DNA of 64,000 bases from Tilletiaria anomala UBC 951 (taxonomy: Eukaryota > Basidiomycota > Exobasidiomycetes > Georgefischeriales > Tilletiariaceae), in NCBI RefSeq assembly GCF_000711695.1, contig NW_013547021.1:186001-250000 (forward strand). Direction: 5' to 3'. The notes beneath the pieces were generated by a model. That model saw only the letters and a list, made by a program, of their open reading frames with translations, had not been told where the DNA came from and made no database searches. A program made the position numbers and the translations under genes. This document shows positions 48,075 to 59,571 of this stretch, one piece after another (position 1 is the stretch's first letter; each line of letters starts with the position of its first letter).

Positions 48075-48733
48075 ATGGTTAATCTTCGCTCTCAAAAGAG
48101 GCTCGCTGCCTCCGTTCTCGGTGTCGGCAAGCGTAAGGTCTGGCTCGACCCAGCAGAGCAGACCGACATTGGCAATGCCAACTCGCGTGCCAACATTCGC
48201 AAGCTCATCAAGGATGGCCAAATCATCAAGAAGCCGGTCGTTGGTCACTCCCGATCGCGCACCCGTGACCTCCACGCTGCCAAGCGGCTTGGAAGGCACA
48301 CTGGTACCGGTAAGCGCAAGGGTACGAATGAGGCCCGTATGCCAACCAAGGTCCTCTGGATGCGACGTCAGCGTGTTCTTAGGCGGCTGCTTCGGAAGTA
48401 CAGAGAGTCGGGAAAGATCGACAAGCACCTGTGAGTACTCGCAGCGGCATCAGCTTTCGCGTGCCACAGCCAATCTCATCTAATATTTTATCTACTTTCA
48501 GGTACCACGAGCTTTACCTGAAGAGCAAGGGTAACGTCTTTAAGAACAAGCGTGTTCTCATGGAGCACATCCACAAGGCTAAGGCAGAGAAGACCCGTAG
48601 CAAGCACCTCGCAGACCAGATGGAGGCACGTCGTCTCCGCAACAAGGCTATGCGCGAGAGGAGGACGCTGCGTCTGGCCGAGAAGCGGGCGGCTGTCAAC
48701 GCTGTCGAGCTCGAGGCCGAGGAGAAGAAGTAA
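48075..48733 (+). CDS. RPL19: 60S ribosomal protein eL19
   Basis: Large-subunit ribosomal protein. Two exons, 48075-48430 and 48502-48733, encode 195 residues, the expected length. It opens [20 protein letters not shown] and contains [32 protein letters not shown] and the junction [14 protein letters not shown] across the 71-nt intron. The tail is a basic helix rich in Lys, Arg and Glu, ending [10 protein letters not shown]. Strong codon bias toward C- and G-ending codons fits a highly expressed gene. Confidence 0.98.
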
Positions 48734-49663
48734 ATGCACACTTGAATTGCGCATGCTTCACTCTTACGTCCAGCGACGTACGGGAAGGGTTTCCGTGTCA
48801 TCTCAAGCGGACACGCATTCATGGTGGCTGAGAGTTAGGGCTAGAGCACACAAGGACATGTGCATGGCTTCGCGGAGCACGGAAGGACGGCAATTTGCGC
48901 ATTGCACATGCCCGATCTTCTGCAGCTGCTTGTCATGCACTCACGCTTCGCACTTTCAACGCAAACTTTGGCATGCAACCCTCATCTGCCTCACACCCAC
49001 ATGCATCCAACCCTTCAAAACTCAGTCCCGGTCGAGCAGACCAGGACCTCTTCCCTTGTACTTTTTGGCTCCTTGCACTATATGGCATGCTACACATCAG
49101 GCAGCTCACGAGAGCTATTGCAAGGACTCGCACTATCAGTTTGAGGATGGAAGTCGGTCTGGCGATCGAGCAGCGGACCAAGCAGAGTAAACAATTAACA
49201 ATGATGGGCACAAGGTGTGCTGATAACAGGATTTTACTGCGCCGGGCATTTGTTCTTTGACGAGGGCGGCTGGATGTTCCACAAGGGCTCAGATGTCCTG
49301 CTTGCTTGTGCTTTGAGATGCTTAATATTACTGGCGGATGTCAAATGCAAGAGTGACAGGTAATCGTAGTTGAGAGACAGCCGCTGTGAATCTACTCGAC
49401 AGACGCCGAACACGCGAATGCGCGTGACTGCGCTGGCACCAACGCACACTTCGGTCGCTGCACAATCAACGCGCGCTGCGCTATGCGGCGCGACCGAGAA
49501 CAACGCTTCTCTTGTCTCGGAACTCTCCTGTCACCTCCCTGTATGTCCAGATACAAGGGCGAAGGCCTCAGCTTCTCACCTGGACATCGAAGAGTTCCTG
49601 TGAACCACAGTCGCGCCGTCTTTGCAGCAAATCTCACGAAGGCTGTAGCACGCGCAGGCGACC
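48734..49663. other. Tandem intergenic region, eL19 / dynein
   Basis: About 930 bases between the eL19 stop and the dynein start, both on the plus strand. No coding gene with family support is seen. It should contain the eL19 3' region and the dynein promoter. Confidence 0.5.
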
Positions 49664-52600
49664 ATGGCGGCGATGGACGGCGGACTCGCGCCCTCTGCGT
49701 CGCTAGCCTCTTTGAATGGGTTCTCAGGTCATGGCGACGCGTCTGGGTCGAGTGCCGATTTCGAGCTTGGCCTTCTGCGAGCATACCTAACCGCATTACT
49801 ACCGCCACTACTCAATGCCGACATTGTCGCGCTGAACAAGGGCATCTTCAGCGAGAAAGCGGGTTGGACGCAAGCCGCAGCGCAGTTTGCGCGAGATCCC
49901 TCGATACCCGTGGTCTACATCAATCAAATCAGGCAGAGCATTGTAGAACAGGACGAAAGGGAAGATGGTGAGCTGTGCCATGGGCCACGCGCCAATCGCT
50001 ACTTGGGTTGAGCTAAAATTAGAGCTCTTGCGACTCGGCGATCCCAGATCCGTACACATACAACATCACGTCAACTGTGTCCTACTCGCCTCAGCACGTT
50101 GCGAGCATCGCGCTCATCAAGCGCGTACCCACGCTCGAGGCGGACGTACCACTATCACAACAGCTGCATCTACTGTCGTTGTTCGGACCAGCTAGCTCTC
50201 TGGGCCTTCCGGGGACAGGGCAAGGGACGAAAGGCTCTGGAGCAGGCGCGGGGACCAATGGCCGGGCCGACACCTCCGCGCAAGGCGCGATGATCCTTCG
50301 AGAGACACCTTATGAGGCCCTACACAGTGTTGTGCATCATGTCATGGCCCCGTGGTTCGATGCATACGTCAGCAGCAAGAGCATCCCAACCGCTACAGGC
50401 GGAGACGGCTTGGCAGTCGCAGCAAAGGGGGGCAAGGAGAATGACGCGCGGCTAGGGATTCCGATGACCAAGAAAAAGTTCGCAGAACTCGAGCTGTCGC
50501 TTCTGCACCTTCAGCAGAATGTCGAGATTCCAGAAATCCAGCTTGGTGTTCACCCTGTTGTTAGGCAGACCGTGGAGAGATGCCAAGCAGAGGAGCGGAG
50601 GATCACTGTCGATGCGGTCGAACCACAGTCAATCCTTCAGGACAGCTTGTTCCTGAATCGGTTGCAGGCGGACGTCAATGCATGGGTCAAGGAGATTCAA
50701 ACAGTAACGAAGCTGGATCGCGACCCTGCCTCCGGCACGGCTTCACAAGAGATCAACTTCTGGCTGTCGATGGAAAAGGCGCAAGAGCAGATCGAAGGCC
50801 AGCTTCGGTCAGAGCCTGTCGTGCTGACCCTCGATATCTTGCGATATGCTAAGCGATTTCATGCGACCACATCATTCCTTGCCGACACGGGTCTCAAAGA
50901 CTGCTCAGAACGGACGCACGGCTTCAACTTGCTCATGCGCGATTTCCCCATCAATGATCTGCTCTCCGCTACAGACCTGGATCGATGTGCGGACTCGCTC
51001 TTATCTGTTTTCGCGCACCTGAACAAGAAACTGCGCATCAGCCCTTATCCTGTCAAGAAAGCACTCGCGCTTGTGGACGCCATCAGCAGGGATCTAAACG
51101 ACACCATGGTCAAGGTCTTGGGTCCCATGCGGATCATGTATCAAGAGTATGACCGCTTCTATGCGACTCTCGAAGCAACTTCGCGGGTGTTTGCAGCTTG
51201 GGATGATGGCGCAAAAGAGTTCGTCTCGACGGGTCGTGATGTCATCAAGAAGCGCGCAGAGAAGTTCTTACCGATCAAGGTAAACCCTGTGCACCTGAAG
51301 CTTAGAGAACGACTGAGCTATCTCGCCACCTTCCGAAAAACGCACGAGCAGCTACGCGCCATGGTATCTTCTGGCAAGGCCATGACGCTTGCATCGACCG
51401 CTATCAGCGCAGAAAAGCAGCAGCAAACGCTGGCAGGCATTGAGATGACGGAAGAGATCCGCGCGGCGTACGACTCGGTCAAAGTCATCGATGTTCTTGA
51501 CGTCAGTCAGGAAGGTACGGAGATCTGGGGCACGGCGGAGCTGGCATATAATGAGAGGGTCGCACGGGTTGAGAACAGCTTGATTGCACGCTTGCGAGAT
51601 CTGCTTGGGCAGGCGAAGACGGCACGGGACATGCTGCGCGTGCTCTCACAATTCAACACACTTTTCGTGCGCCCCAAAGTGCGCGGTGCTGTCCAAGAAT
51701 ACCAGCAGCAGCTCCTGCACAGCGTCAAGGCCGATATCCAAGGTCTGCATGACAAATTCAAGGCGCAATACCAGCATTCCGAGGCCAATCACATGAGCCA
51801 GCTGCGGGATCTACCTAGCATCGCAGGTGCGATCATCTGGACGCGCCAAATCGAACGCCAGCTCAACATATACATGCGCAGAGTCGAAGATGTGCTGGGA
51901 AGAGGGTGGGAGCAGTACGCCGAGGGCCAGAAGCTCAAGAACGAGAGTGATGGGTTCAGGCGGAAGCTCGACCCCACGCCGTTGCTGCAGTCTTGGCTCA
52001 AAGAGATTCAACGACGAGACCTGAACGTCACAGGACGCATGTTTGCTGTGCTATATACTCGGGCGACCGGCAAGTACCAGCTGGCGGTCAATTTTGATTC
52101 GCAAGTCATCACTCTCTTCAAGGAGGTCCGCAATTTGCTGTGGATCAACTTGCCAACACCTACCATTCCTTATGCCATTAACAACGTTGCTCGAGAGGCG
52201 AGGCGAATCTATCCGCACGCAGTCTCGCTCATGGAGACGGTCAGGACTTACAATCAGACGAATAGCCTCGTTTCTCCTCAGCCAAAGATTGTGCCGCTAC
52301 TCGCGGCTCTCCGGACCGAGGTCAACAGCTTGATCTCTAAAGGGATGTCCATCCGCTGGGAGACGCTAAAGACATTTGATCTCAACCGCACTGCCAATTA
52401 TCTGCCTGGCTCCGGCGCAACCGACAAAATGGATCACAAGACTGTCGCTTTCGTTCGCCAGCTTGCTAGCTCTGTCAGCCTCTACCAGGACAAGGCGAAC
52501 GATCTCATTGCAATGCAGAACGAGATGCAGGGACTCGTAGATGAGCTAGCTGCCTGCCCTTTCTCGTTCGACGAATTCTCGCAACGGCTGTCCAAGATGC

Positions 52601-55600
52601 AGCAGACAGTGGACCGACTCAACCTCGAAGGGTACCCAAACTTGGAGGAATGGGTCGCCGACTTAGATGCCGCTGTCGAGAATGCACTCATTGAGAGGCT
52701 GCGGACGATCATCGCGCTTTGGTGTAGCGAATTCGCCAAAGAACGCCGTAGTGGAGACAGCGGGCTTCTCAGAGATGTGACCAATACGGTCGGTAGACGA
52801 GGGAAAGAGCGGGTCATGGTGACAAAGGTACTTTCGACGTCTGCAGAAATGGCTAGTATGAGTCCTCACTGATCTGATTCGCCTGAACGCTGTCCAGGGA
52901 TCTGCCGCATCTCGCGATCAAGTCGATCTGGCAACCGTGACGCATGAAGTCCGTCTGCAAAACCATGTCATCTACCTGGAGCCGCCGTTGGAGCAAGCCC
53001 GATCAGATTGGTTCAGGCAGCTACATGCGGTTCTGTCCAAAGTATGCGCCCTTCAGCGTGTGCAAAGCGCGCGTTATGAGCTTGGTTTCCAGCTTTCGGA
53101 AGGGCGACACAAGGACGTCACCTTCACGTCGCTTCTGACCAAGCTTCCTCAGGGTACCCTCGAACGCCCTGTGGCACTCATCGAGTCAAAGATCGCCGAG
53201 CTCACACAATACGTCGGCAAATGGCTCCAGTTTCAGTCGCTCTGGGATTTGGAAGCAGAGCGTGTTTTCGACAGCCTCGGTGAATCTCTACCCAAATGGC
53301 AGCAGCTCCTGGCCGAGATTCGCAAAACGCGCGCTACTTTTGACAATTCTGAATCCCAGCGCTCTTTCGGCATTGCTGTGATCGACTATGAACAAGTTCA
53401 GAGCCGTGTCAACGCCAAGTACGATGCATGGCAGAAAGACATTCTCAACAAATTCGGCTCTAAACTCCGAAGTGCCATGAGCGAAATGTACGCGATCGTC
53501 TCTAAAGCGCGCACAGACTTGGAACAACATAGCATTGAAAGCAGCTCGACCGCAGCGACTGTGACCTTCATCACCTTTGTGCAAGACCTTAAGCGCAGTG
53601 TCAAGAAGTGGGCACCCCAGATGGAGATCTTTAGCACAGGTCAAAAGACGCTTGAGCGGCAACGGTACATGTTCCCTGCGGATTGGCTATATGTCGACCA
53701 GGTAGAGGGGGAATGGAGCGCATTCAACGAGATTCTGAAGCGCAAGAATGCCAGCATTCAGGAGCAGCTGGCCGGCCTTCAGCTGAAGATCACTGCGGAG
53801 GACAAAATCCTTGAAGAGAAGATAACCACGCTGGTTGCCGAGTGGGAACGACAAAAGCCGATCCAGGGCAACCTGAAAGCTGATGCCGCCATGTCGACCA
53901 TCTCATCTTTTGAGACACGGCTACAAAGGCTCAGTGACGAACGTGACTTGATCGCGCGAGCTAAGGAAGCATTAGACCTGGAGCACAAGGCCGATGACCG
54001 CCTGGAGCCCATCTCCGAGGAGCTGCGCGACTTGAAAGGCGTCTGGACCGCTTTGTCTGGTACGTGGAGCCAGATCTCTGAGCTTCGCGACATCCAGTGG
54101 CACAACGTGCAACCCAGAAAGATTCGGCAACAGCTGGATGCCTTGCTCAATCAGACAAAAGAGCTGCCAAGTCGCATGCGACAGTATGCCGCATTTGAGC
54201 ATGTGCAGGATGTGCTGAGGACTCTGCTCAAGTGTAACATTCTCGTTTCTGATCTCAAGTCAGAGGCGATGCGCGAAAGGCACTGGAGGTCGCTCTACAA
54301 GCAGCTCAAGGTTCAGGCTCACTACACGCCTTCGACAATGACGCTCGGCACAGTCTGGGACCTCGATCTCAAGAAGCATGAAAACACAGTAAAGGCGGTG
54401 CTTGCGACTGCGCAAGGCGAACTTGCCTTGGAAGAATATCTCAAGCAAGTCCGTGAAACATGGACCAACTTCACGCTGGAGTTGGTCAACTATCAAAACA
54501 AATGTCGTCTAATTAAGGGCTGGGACAATCTGTTCCAATTGGCTGGTGACAATTTGAATGCTCTTCGAGCAATGTCCATGTCCCCGCACTACAAGGTCTT
54601 CGAAGAAGAGGCGAGCCTATGGGAAGAGCGTTTGTCCAAGATCTCGGTCCTGTTCGATACCTGGATCGATGTGCAGCGACAGTGGGTCTATCTCGAAGGC
54701 ATCTTCAGCGGCAGCGCAGAGATTCGTCACATTCTCCCCGTCGAAAGTTCACGATTCCAGAACATCAATACGGAGTTCCTCGCCGTCATGAAGAAAGTCT
54801 ACAAATCGCCTTTCATCTTGGATGTGCTCAATATCCCAGGCGTTCAGAAAAGCCTTGATCGACTCGCGGACCTGCTCGGGAAGATTCAGAAGGCTCTTGG
54901 TGAATACTTGGAGCGAGAGCGGTCAAATTTCCCTCGATTCTACTTCGTCGGAGATGAGGACCTGCTCGAGATCATCGGCAACAGCAAAGATGTTCTGCGC
55001 GTGATGAAGCACCTGAAGAAAATGTTCGCAGGCATTGCAACCATCGAGGTCGACGAGGACATCACCGAACTTCGCGCCATGGCCAGCAGAGAGGGCGAGA
55101 CGGTGCGCTTCAAGTCACCAATCCTTCTCAAAGATTACACGAAAGTGAATGATTGGTTAGCAAAGATCGAGAGCGAGATGCGGGTCTCTCTGTCCTACAA
55201 GCTCTCGCAGGCATACGAGGATCTGCAGACTTTCTACAGCGCGGAAGAAGGACTATCGCCAGAGAAGTTCCTGGACTGGATCGATGTCTACCCGGCGCAA
55301 TTGGTGGTGCTCACTGTGCAAATCATATGGACAACTCTGGTTGAACAGACCTTGAAGGCCGGCCGAGCTTTGGAAGAACCTCTCAACATCGTCCTTCGCG
55401 GGCTCGACATGCTAGCGGATACAGTTCTGACTGACGTGCCGATGCTGAAAAGGCGCAAGTGCGAGCATTTGATCACCGAGCTTGTGCATCAACGCGACGT
55501 CATCAGACTGCTCATGGCTCAGCAAGTCCAAGATGAGAAGGACTTTGCGTGGCTCTACCAGATGCGCTTCTACATTGACTCGTCAATAACAGATCCACTG

Positions 55601-58600
55601 GACCGCTTGACAGTGCAAATGGCGCAATCCGTATTCCCGTACGGCTACGAATATTTGGGCGTCCCTGACCGCCTTGTTCAGACGCCGTTGACCGACAGGT
55701 GCTACCTCACCCTCACGCAAGCACTCAACTTCCAGCTCGGCGGTGCGCCCTTTGGACCCGCTGGAACCGGAAAGACAGAGTCGGTCAAGGCGTTGGGCGT
55801 CCAGCTGGGCATGTTTGTCCTTGTCTTCTGCTGTGACGAGACTTTCGACTTCCAGGCCATGGGTCGTATCTTCGTCGGTCTCTGTCGCGTAGGCGCGTGG
55901 GGCTGTTTTGACGAGTTCAACCGTCTTGAAGAGCGAATCTTGTCCGCCGTGTCGCAGCAGGTGCAGACAATTCAGCATGGCCTATCCGCTTCTGTTTCGA
56001 ACCCAAACACTGAAGTGGAACTTGTCGGAAAGAGTGTCAAGATCAACCCAAGGACGGGCATCTTCATCACGACGAACCCGACGTATGCTGGAAGGTCGCA
56101 ATTGCCAGACAATCTGAAGAAGCTCTTCCGCAACATGGCGATGACACATCCAGATAGGGAGCTGATCGCGCAAGTCATGCTCTTCTCGCAAGGCTTCCGC
56201 ACGGCAGAAGTCCTTGCAAGCAAGATTGTTCCGTTCTTCAATCTATGCTCAGAGCAACTCAGCCCTCAACCTCATTACGACTTTGGCCTTCGTGCCCTCA
56301 AGTCTGTTCTGGTCAGCGCTGGGCAGCTCAAACGCGAGAAGCTTCTCGCAGGCGCAAGCGACGCCGACCCGGCGCAGCTTGGCCAGTCCGAACAGGAGCT
56401 CTTGATTCAGAGCGTGTCGGAGACCATCGTTCCGAAGCTCGTAGCGGATGACGTTCCTCTGCTTACAAGCTTGCTTCAAGACGTATTCCCAAGCGTGCAG
56501 TATAAACCAGCCGCGCTGGAAAAGCTCAAGGAGCATATTGCCGCGGTCTGCGCCGAGCAAAATCTTGTGAATGACGGTCTGTGGCTGGACAAAGTCATTC
56601 AGCTTTACCAGATCCAAAAGATCTCTCACGGTCTTATGCTCGTCGGCCCGTCGGGAACTGGCAAGTCTTTGGCATGGCGCGTGCTGCTCTCCGCGCTGGA
56701 AAAGCTGGAAGGCGTCGAGGGAGTGTCGTACGTGATCGACCCCAAGGCAGTCTCCAAAGAGGCTCTATATGGAACGCTGGATCAGACCACGCGCGAGTGG
56801 ACCGACGGTCTCTTCACGCATGTCCTGCGCAAGATTATCGACAACGTTCGTGGTGAGAGCGCGAAGCGGCATTGGATCATCTTCGATGGAGACGTCGATC
56901 CGGAGTGGGTCGAGAACTTGAACAGGTGAGTGTATGCTTCTGAGCCGAAGCAGCAACAGTGCGTCAGCAGGCTGACATATCGCGGATCAGTGTTCTGGAT
57001 GACAACAAGCTTTTGACGCTGCCAAATGGAGAGCGACTGAATTTGCCACCAAACGTCCGTATCATCTTTGAAGTAGAACACCTCAAGTACGCTACTCTTG
57101 CCACGGTCTCTCGCTGCGGCATGATTTGGTTCAGCGACGATATCGTCACGCCGAGCATGCTGTATCACAACTATCTCAGCAACATGCGGTCGATGCTGCT
57201 TGGCAACGACGAGGATGACTCGCTCGGGATGGCCAAACCGAAGCGCGCGATCTTATCGGACGACTCGGAAGTGCCACCCGAATTGCAAAACCAGCGCGTC
57301 ATTGCAGATGCAATTGCTCCGTTCTTTGAGGAACAAGGCCTGGTCACCAAGTCTCTCGATTTCGCCCAATCGGTCTGGCACATCATGGACTTCACTGTGG
57401 CACGAGCCCTGAACACTCTGTTCAGCCTTTTGAACAAGACGGTTCGGAATGTTCAAGAGTACAACCAGGACCACGCGGATTTCCCTCTGACCAAGGAGCA
57501 GATCGAAAGTTATGCCGTCAAGAGGCTTCTCGTCGCTATCGTCTGGGCCTTCGCAGGAGACTCAAAGCTTGATATCCGTGCCGAAATGGGCGATTTCATT
57601 TCCTCTCAGGCTGGTATCGACTTGCCGCCGGTCGGACCTGGCGGCTCACTCATTGACTTTGAGGTGCAGATTGCTGGGTCCGAATGGTACCCCTGGCAAA
57701 CTAAGGTGCCAACAATCGAAATCGAGATGAGTGCGGTCCTTGCTTCCGACATTGTGATTCCGACCATGGACACCGTCCGACACGAAGAGGTCTTGTACTC
57801 ATGGCTATCAGAACACAAGCCGCTTATGCTGTGCGGACCGCCGGGCTCGGGCAAGACGATGACGCTGTTCAGCGCCCTTCGAAAGCTGACAGATATGGAG
57901 GTCGTCGGTCTCAACTTCTCCAGCGCGACCACGCCAGAGCTGATCCTCAAGACATTCGAGCAGTATTGCGAGTACCGCAAAACCCCCAACGGCGTGATTC
58001 TTTCCCCGCAACAGATTGGACGCTGGATTGTCGTCTTCTGCGACGAGATCAATCTCCCTTCAACGGACAAGTATGGCACACAACGTGTTATCTCATTCCT
58101 TCGACAGCTGGTGGAATGCGGCGGATTTTGGAGAACATCGGACAAGGCCTGGGTGCGATTGGAGCGCATTCAATTTGTTGGCGCGTGTAACCCGCCTACG
58201 GATCCAGGTCGTGTGCCTCTAAGCCACCGATTCCTGCGGCATGCGCCTCTGGTCATGGTTGACTATCCGGGTGAAATTTCGCTCAACCAAATCTATGCCA
58301 CCTTCAACCGAGCCATGCTCAAGGTTACGCCTAATCTGCGCGGCTTTGCTGAACCGCTCACAGCAGCCATGGTCGACTTCTATCTGGCCTCGCAAAATGA
58401 GTTCACACCAGATCGGCAAGCACATTACGTCTATAGTCCGCGTGAGCTTACGCGCTGGACAAGGGGCATCTACGCTGCCATTCAGCCCCTTGACACTCTC
58501 AATGTGGAGGGTCTTGTGCGTGTCTGGGCACACGAAGGCCTGCGCCTGTTCCAGGACCGCCTGGTCACTGAAGAGGAGCGCCAGTGGACCAATCAAAAGG

Positions 58601-59472
58601 TCGATGAGATCGCCATGAAACACTTCCCGACAATCGATCAGCTGGAGGCACTCTCACAACCGATTCTGTTCAGTCCTTGGATGTCAAAGCATGTGGTCTC
58701 TGTCTCACGCGACTCTCTCCGCAACTATGTTAGTGCTCGCCTCAAGCTCTTTGCTGAGGAAGAGCTCGACACATCGCTTGTCCTCTTCGACGGCGTCTTA
58801 GATCTTGCATGCAGCATCGACAGGATCTTGCGACAGCGACAAGGCCACGTTCTCATGCTCGGCCTCTCGGGTAGCGGACGTACCACGCTTTCGCGCTTTG
58901 TTGCTTGGATCAACGGTCTGAGCATCTTCCAGATCGCCACAAGCAACAAGTATGGCATGGCTGAATTCGACGAAGACTTGCGCGAGCTGCTCAGGAGGGT
59001 GGGCTGCAATGGAGAGAAGGTGTCATTCATCATTGACGAGTCGCAGGTCAAGGATCCCGCCCAACTGGAGAGGATGAACACACTTCTTGCCAACAATGAG
59101 GTCCCTGGTTTGTTCGAAGGTGACAATGCAGCTGCGTTGCTCACGGCTTGTAAAGAAGGCGCGCAGAGGGATGGCCTCATGCTCGACTCTCCCGAGGAAC
59201 TCCTCAAATGGTTCTCCAGCGAGATTTCGAAGAACTTGCATGTGGCGAGTGTTGTCATTTAGACGTAATCGAGGAATGACCGTTGCTGACCTTGCGTTTT
59301 GCTGCAGACCTTTACGATGAATCCACCTTCGGCCGGCATGGGCTCGCGTGCCGCAGCCTCACCAGCTTTGGTGAGCTTCCTCGCATGTCAGCTTGTTCGC
59401 AGACTAACCGCTGACACCTGTACTCCATTTCCGTCGCAGTTCAATCGTTGTACGCTCCTGTACTGTTGGTGA
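49664..59472 (+). CDS. dyn1: Cytoplasmic dynein heavy chain, N-terminal half of a split motor (Dyn1-type)
   Basis: Minus-end microtubule motor. Exons 49664-49967, 50048-52827, 52898-56925, 56991-59244, 59308-59370 and 59440-59472 encode about 3153 residues. The tail and linker occupy roughly the first 1900. P-loops follow: AAA1 [10 protein letters not shown] (near 1982), AAA2 [11 protein letters not shown] (near 2277), AAA3 [11 protein letters not shown] (near 2652) and AAA4 [11 protein letters not shown] (near 2994), with Walker B blocks [29 protein letters not shown] and SFIIDESQ. In AAA4 the P-loop Lys is Arg. The frame ends shortly after ASPALFNRC, at the end of AAA4. No stalk, microtubule-binding domain, AAA5, AAA6 or C-terminal domain follows; a gene on the other strand starts its 3' end 99 bases later. 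This matches the split dynein of Ustilago maydis, where a second gene (dyn2) supplies the rest. Intron 4 appears to use a GC donor (GTG|GCGAGT). Confidence 0.96.
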
Positions 59473-59571
59473 ACAATGCCACTTTGCTGTCGCTAATTCT
59501 ACAAGTTGATGCAATTCAAACGTCCGTGTGTCTGTACATCCCCCAGCAGCAGCTGTGCCGCTACCAAATCT

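Noticed and set aside
59245-59262. Reading the dynein frame straight through to the stop at 59260
   Set aside because: It would lose the conserved [10 protein letters not shown] and SPALFNRC blocks that follow in phase after a normal acceptor at 59307.
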